DNA of 64,000 nt. It comes from Methylobacterium sp. WSM2598. Lineage in GTDB: Bacteria; Pseudomonadota; Alphaproteobacteria; Rhizobiales; Beijerinckiaceae. How positions within the stretch are numbered: position 1 is the first letter of the stretch; each line of letters opens with the position of its first letter. Made by a program: the position numbers and the translations under genes. Of this stretch, positions 60,906 to 64,000 are shown in pieces. The notes under the pieces are model-generated. The model did not search any database. It was not told where the DNA came from and saw only the letters and a program-made list of their open reading frames with translations. The stretch is from NCBI RefSeq assembly GCF_000379105.1, contig NZ_KB900609.1:1176347-1240346 (forward strand). Direction: 5' to 3'.

Positions 60906-61748
60906 CTAGGCCGCCTCGATCGCGTCCTTCACGTCCGCCGGCTTCGCCCAGTAGGGCGCGGAGGTGACCAGGATGTCGGCGCCCGCTGCCGCGTAGGCGG
61001 CGGCGTTCGCGGCGGTCACGCCCCCCGCCGCCGCGACCCGGGTCACGCCGCCCGCCGCCCGGGCGAGGGCCTTGACGGCGGCGGCCGTCTCGGGCGGCAG
61101 CTTCTCGCATTGCAGGATGTCGGGCCCCGCGGCCAGGAGCGCGCGCGCCTCCTCCAGGCCGGTGACCTCGACCACGATCGCCTTCTCGGGCGCGGCGCGG
61201 CGAAGGGCCGTCAGCGCGGCGACCGGGTCGGGCAGGAAGGCGCAGTGCTCGGGGAAGACCAGCAGGGTCTCGGACAGGCCGAGCCGGTGCGGCTCGGCCC
61301 CGCCCGCCCGGATCGCCGCGATCATCGGCCCCTTGGCGCCCGGCAGGGTCTTGCGCGTCGTCACCACGGCGATGGCGGGCGCCACCGCCCGGGCCGCGTC
61401 CACGATCGCGGCCGTGGCGGTGGCGATCCCGGACAGGGCCTCGATCAGGGTCTGGGCCACCTTCCAGCTCTCGTGGAGCGCCCCCGCCGGGCCGGTCGCG
61501 TCGAGGAGGACGCCGCCCGCCGGCACGCGGCTGCCGGAGGCCGCCCGCACCGCGCCCTCGCCGCCGGCCCGCCGCACGAGCGCCAGGGCGGCCTCCGTGC
61601 CGCAGACCGTCCCGGCCGCCCGCAGGCTGAAGCGCATCCGCGCCGGGCGCTCGCCGATGCCGAGGGCGCGCGTGGTCAGGTCGCCGTGGGGCACGTCCTC
61701 CGCGAGCCAGCGATCGATCAGGGCATCGGACCACCACAGGCTGCTCAT
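60906..61748 (-). CDS. modD: ModD, quinolinate-phosphoribosyltransferase-like molybdenum locus protein
   Basis: A 280-residue NadC-fold protein: LIDRWLAEDVPHGDLTTRAL, then SWKVAQTLIEALSGIATATA, then AVVTTRKTLPGAKGPMIAAI, then HRLGLSETLLVFPEHCAFL. The family is found in molybdenum transport loci of diazotrophs; its substrate is unknown. It is 19 bp downstream of the YqeB-like gene, forming an operon whose upstream region has sigma-54 and NifA-type sites. Confidence 0.88.
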   Translation of the reverse strand: MSSLWWSDALIDRWLAEDVPHGDLTTRALGIGERPARMRFSLRAAGTVCGTEAALALVRRAGGEGAVRAASGSRVPAGGVLLDATGPAGALHESWKVAQTLIEALSGIATATAAIVDAARAVAPAIAVVTTRKTLPGAKGPMIAAIRAGGAEPHRLGLSETLLVFPEHCAFLPDPVAALTALRRAAPEKAIVVEVTGLEEARALLAAGPDILQCEKLPPETAAAVKALARAAGGVTRVAAAGGVTAANAAAYAAAGADILVTSAPYWAKPADVKDAIEAA

Positions 61749-61767
61749 CGCCCTCTCTCCGGATTCG

Positions 61768-62655
61768 TCAGCTGTGCCAGATGCGCGGCCCGCCCCGGGC
61801 CCCCGCACGATCCTGTCCGGACGCGCAGAGGTCGTCGAGGGTGCGGATCGCGTCGAGGGTCGCGGCCGCGATGCGCCGGGGCCGGTCGGCGATACCGAGC
61901 CAGGACGCCTCGCCGTCCGGGCGCGGATCCACCTCGGCGACCTTGGTCCCGGCGCGCAGATCGGTCGCGTCCCGCACGAGGCCCCGGAGCCGGCCGGAGA
62001 GGGGAGCCGCGACGGCGATCCCCGCGCAGGTGCCGAGGCTCTCGCCGGCGCGCACCGCGTCGCCGATCTCGGCCCGCGTCCGCCAGAGGCCGTCCCGGGG
62101 CGCGCGGGCGAAGCGCTCCCGCCCGGCGCCGCCGAGCAGGGCCGAGCGCCCGTGCGCCGCCAGGGTCGAGCCGGCCGGCGGGACGATTCCCACCGCCTCC
62201 GGCGCCGTCTCGATCGCCGCGTCGACCGTGCGGCCGCTGGTGAAGCCCGGGCCGAGCCCGATGGTGAGCCGCGCGTAGGGCCGGATATCGGCCGCGAGGT
62301 GGCGCATGCGCATCCGCGCATCCACCAGCACGTCGATCAGCCCGAGGCAGACGAGGTCGCCGAGTTCCATGGTGGTGACGCAGACGAAGCGGCGGTCGAG
62401 GAAGGCCATCATGATCTGCACGAGCGTGTCGGCGGCCACCGCCTCCAGGCCCTCGATCTCGACCCGGCCGGTCTCCAGCGCCTCGTCGAAGGCCATGCGC
62501 CGGCGCAGCACCGGGTGGGCCGCGTCGCGCGAGAGCACGACCCCGTAGCCGGCGCCGTGCAGCGCGTGCGCCACCGCGGTGGCGACGTCGTTCGTGCCGA
62601 GCACGATCGCCACCGGCGCCCGGCCGGCCGGCGCGAAGCTGTTCACGGTCTGCAT
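61768..62655 (-). CDS. YqeB-like (EF2563-family) molybdenum hydroxylase accessory protein
   Basis: A 295-residue protein. The Rossmann-like start [20 protein letters not shown] is followed by [40 protein letters not shown] and [20 protein letters not shown]. These match the EF2563/YqeB family, named for selenium-dependent molybdenum hydroxylase systems. Pairing with modD suggests a role in molybdenum or cofactor handling rather than selenium use. It is divergent from ahpC across 323 bp with shared control sites. Confidence 0.78.
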   Translation of the reverse strand: MQTVNSFAPAGRAPVAIVLGTNDVATAVAHALHGAGYGVVLSRDAAHPVLRRRMAFDEALETGRVEIEGLEAVAADTLVQIMMAFLDRRFVCVTTMELGDLVCLGLIDVLVDARMRMRHLAADIRPYARLTIGLGPGFTSGRTVDAAIETAPEAVGIVPPAGSTLAAHGRSALLGGAGRERFARAPRDGLWRTRAEIGDAVRAGESLGTCAGIAVAAPLSGRLRGLVRDATDLRAGTKVAEVDPRPDGEASWLGIADRPRRIAAATLDAIRTLDDLCASGQDRAGARGGPRIWHS

Positions 62656-62706
62656 CCGGCCTCCGGGGCTCGCGGCGGCGCCGCGCGCGGGCGCCCGGCC
62701 CCCACT

Positions 62707-62721
62707 GCGACGCCCGTGCCA
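62707..62721 (-). promoter_or_regulatory. Sigma-54-like promoter upstream of the yqeB-modD operon
   Basis: On the minus strand, TGGCAC-GGGCG-TCGC matches TGGCAC-N5-TTGC with one mismatch and keeps the essential GG and GC at the right spacing. It lies 52-66 bp upstream of the YqeB-like start, and 79-150 bp from the two NifA-type sites. Confidence 0.65.
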
Positions 62722-62799
62722 GCGCCGCCCGGACCCGCCGCGGGCCCGAATCCCCCTGCGGGCGCGGGGATTTCGGGCCCCCGGCGCCCGGCGCGCCCC

Positions 62800-62815
62800 T
62801 GTCGGGAATCCGACA
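62800..62815. promoter_or_regulatory. NifA upstream activating sequence 1 (divergent region)
   Basis: TGTCGGGAATCCGACA, a perfect TGT-N10-ACA site and a 16-bp near-palindrome very like the nifH site (TGTTGGGAACCCGACA). Confidence 0.85.
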
Positions 62816-62840
62816 CGAACCGGACCCCGCGCCCCGCGCG

Positions 62841-62856
62841 TGTCCGGAATCCGACA
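62841..62856. promoter_or_regulatory. NifA upstream activating sequence 2 (divergent region)
   Basis: TGTCCGGAATCCGACA, a second perfect TGT-N10-ACA site, 41 bp (about four helical turns) from the first, so both sit on the same DNA face. Confidence 0.85.
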
Positions 62857-62902
62857 CGGCCGGCGCAGAATGGAATCCGTTGAATTCCAAGGAGATCGCC
62901 CC

Positions 62903-62917
62903 TGGCACGGGGCTTGA
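62903..62917 (+). promoter_or_regulatory. Sigma-54-like promoter upstream of ahpC
   Basis: TGGCAC-GGGGC-TTGA matches the -24 element fully and the -12 element except for the last base (A instead of C). Predicted transcript start is near 62929, about 50 nt before the ahpC start codon. Confidence 0.6.
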
Positions 62918-62978
62918 AGCAGGCCCTCGGCCCCGGCCGGACCGGTTTCCCCCTCACAGCGCTCCCGGAGATGCGAAC

Positions 62979-63546
62979 ATGCTCGGCATCGGTGACACGC
63001 TTCCCGCCTTCGAGGTCGTCGGGGTCAAGCCCGGCTTCAATCATCACCAGGAGAACGGGGTCTCGGCCTTCGAGGCCCTCACGCGGGACAGCTTCCCGGG
63101 CAAGTGGCCCGGGCAAGTGGAAGGTGATCTTCTTCTACCCGAAGGATTTCACCTTCGTGTGCCCGACCGAGATCGCCGAATTCGCCAAGCTGGCGCCGGA
63201 CTTCGAGGACCGCGACGCGGTGGTGCTGGGCGGATCGAGCGACAACGAGCACGTCAAGCTGGCCTGGCGGCGCGACCACAAGGATCTCGACCGGCTGCCG
63301 ATTTGGTCCTTCGCGGATCCGAAGGGCAGCCTGATCGACGGGCTCGGCGTGCGCTCGCCCGAGGGCGTGGCCTATCGCGTCACCGTCGTGGTCGACCCCG
63401 CCAACGTGATCCAGCACGTCTACGCGACCAACCTCAATGTCGGGCGCGCGCCCAAGGACACGTTGCGCGTGCTCGACGCGCTGCAGACCGACGAGCTCTG
63501 CCCCTGCAACCGCGAGGTCGGCGGCGGCGTCCTCAAGGCCGCCTGA
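62979..63546 (+). pseudogene. ahpC: Peroxiredoxin AhpC, frameshifted by a 13-bp tandem duplication
   Basis: From ATG 62979 the frame reads [20 protein letters not shown] and on to [10 protein letters not shown]. It is then thrown off by a second copy of CCCGGGCAAGTGG (63095-63107 and 63108-63120). Removing one copy gives a continuous 184-residue 2-Cys peroxiredoxin: [20 protein letters not shown] with the peroxidatic Cys, and [20 protein letters not shown] with the resolving Cys. Homology continues in the other frame to 63546. It precedes ahpD by 11 bp. As sequenced, it would not make an active enzyme unless the duplication is a sequencing error or varies between cells. Confidence 0.88.
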
Positions 63547-63557
63547 GGGAGGCGGCG

Positions 63558-64000
63558 ATGACCCTCGACGCCCTGCTCCAGAGCCTCCCGCCCTACGCCA
63601 AGGACGTGCGGCTCAACTTCTCCAGCCTCGGCCGCGAGGAGACGCTGACGGCCCAGCAGCGCGACGGGCTCCTCGTCGCCTGCGGGCTCGCGAGCCGCAA
63701 CCCGGACCTGGCCCGCGCCCTGGAGGCGGAGGCGGCGCCGCGCCTCTCCCCGGCGGCGCTCGCGGCCGCCAAGGCCGCCGCCACCGTGATGGCGATGAAC
63801 AACGTCTACTACCGCTTCACCCACCTCGCCTCGAACCCGGCCTACGCGACGCGGCCGGCGAAGCTGCGCATGAGCAGCATCGGCAATCCGGGCGTCGCGC
63901 GGGCGGATTTCGAGCTGTGGTCGCTGGCGGTCTCGGCGATCAACGGCTGCGGGCGCTGCATCGACGCGCACGAGCAGGTGCTGCGCGAGGCGGGGGTCGG
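63558..64000 (+). CDS. ahpD: Alkylhydroperoxidase AhpD (partial at window edge)
   Basis: 147 codons are visible of an AhpD-type protein, which usually has about 175 residues. The N-terminal helix bundle ([20 protein letters not shown]) leads to the AhpD/CMD core ([15 protein letters not shown], then [20 protein letters not shown] and [10 protein letters not shown]) with the redox CxxC and following His. GGGAGGCGGCG precedes ATG 63558. It reduces AhpC or hydroperoxides directly and is co-transcribed with ahpC under the nif-type promoter region. Confidence 0.95.
   Translation, partial: MTLDALLQSLPPYAKDVRLNFSSLGREETLTAQQRDGLLVACGLASRNPDLARALEAEAAPRLSPAALAAAKAAATVMAMNNVYYRFTHLASNPAYATRPAKLRMSSIGNPGVARADFELWSLAVSAINGCGRCIDAHEQVLREAGV

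Overview
The window is GC-rich DNA (with a few AT-rich islands) from a nitrogen-fixing alphaproteobacterium. It carries a nifHDKENX cluster, a repAB-type partition pair with repABC-like parS sites, C4-dicarboxylate uptake and malic enzyme genes, and alphaproteobacterial dispersed repeats. Together these suggest a Methylobacterium-like plant-associated diazotroph of the M. nodulans / 4-46 kind. That genus assignment is inferred from gene content and remembered protein similarity, not from a search.

Positions 1-15300 are an insertion-sequence graveyard. Intact or nearly intact IS256 (5803-7200), IS30 (7475-8927) and IS3 (13647-14924) elements sit among truncated or frameshifted IS21, IS110, IS481, IS1182, IS5, IS66, IS1380 and IS3 pieces. 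A few lower-GC cargo genes survive between them: a GntR and a LacI regulator, a glutamyl-tRNA-reductase-like N-terminal domain cut off at an IS5 element, an ornithine-cyclodeaminase-family enzyme, and the tail of a large NAD-glutamate dehydrogenase.

Positions 15800-31300 are chromosome-like. They hold a CBS/BON protein, an AraC-type regulator divergent from a short-chain dehydrogenase, a CpxAR/Spy-like envelope-stress trio, parA-parB with two perfect parS palindromes inside parB and no repC nearby, a hydroxyacid dehydrogenase with a DhaK-DhaL dihydroxyacetone kinase, and a CHASE3/PAS/double-receiver hybrid kinase.

Positions 31900-40600 encode a lipoprotein, a TAXI-type binding protein, GlgX, and a translationally coupled trio (response regulator, AI-2E-family membrane protein, pentapeptide-repeat membrane protein). 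Positions 40600-49130 hold repeats, an MHS transporter, an RraA-like protein, a dctA-maeB pair that would feed dicarboxylates to pyruvate, and two copies of a MITE in inverted orientation flanking dead gene fragments.

Positions 49176-60300 are the nif cluster, transcribed leftward: nifH, nifD, nifK, nifE, nifN, nifX, a DUF269 protein, a small CCE_0567-like protein, fdxB, nifQ, a bfd-like ferredoxin and an SDR. A sigma-54 promoter and a NifA upstream activating sequence precede nifH. Positions 60900-64000 carry modD with a YqeB-like molybdenum hydroxylase accessory gene, divergent from ahpC-ahpD. Their shared intergenic region has two perfect NifA sites flanked by outward-facing sigma-54-like promoters, which would place molybdenum handling and peroxide defence in the nitrogen-fixation regulon. 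ahpC is frameshifted by a 13-bp tandem duplication in this sequence.

At least three dispersed extragenic repeat families occur. One palindromic family abuts stop codons and supplies the stop triplets of both parB and maeB.
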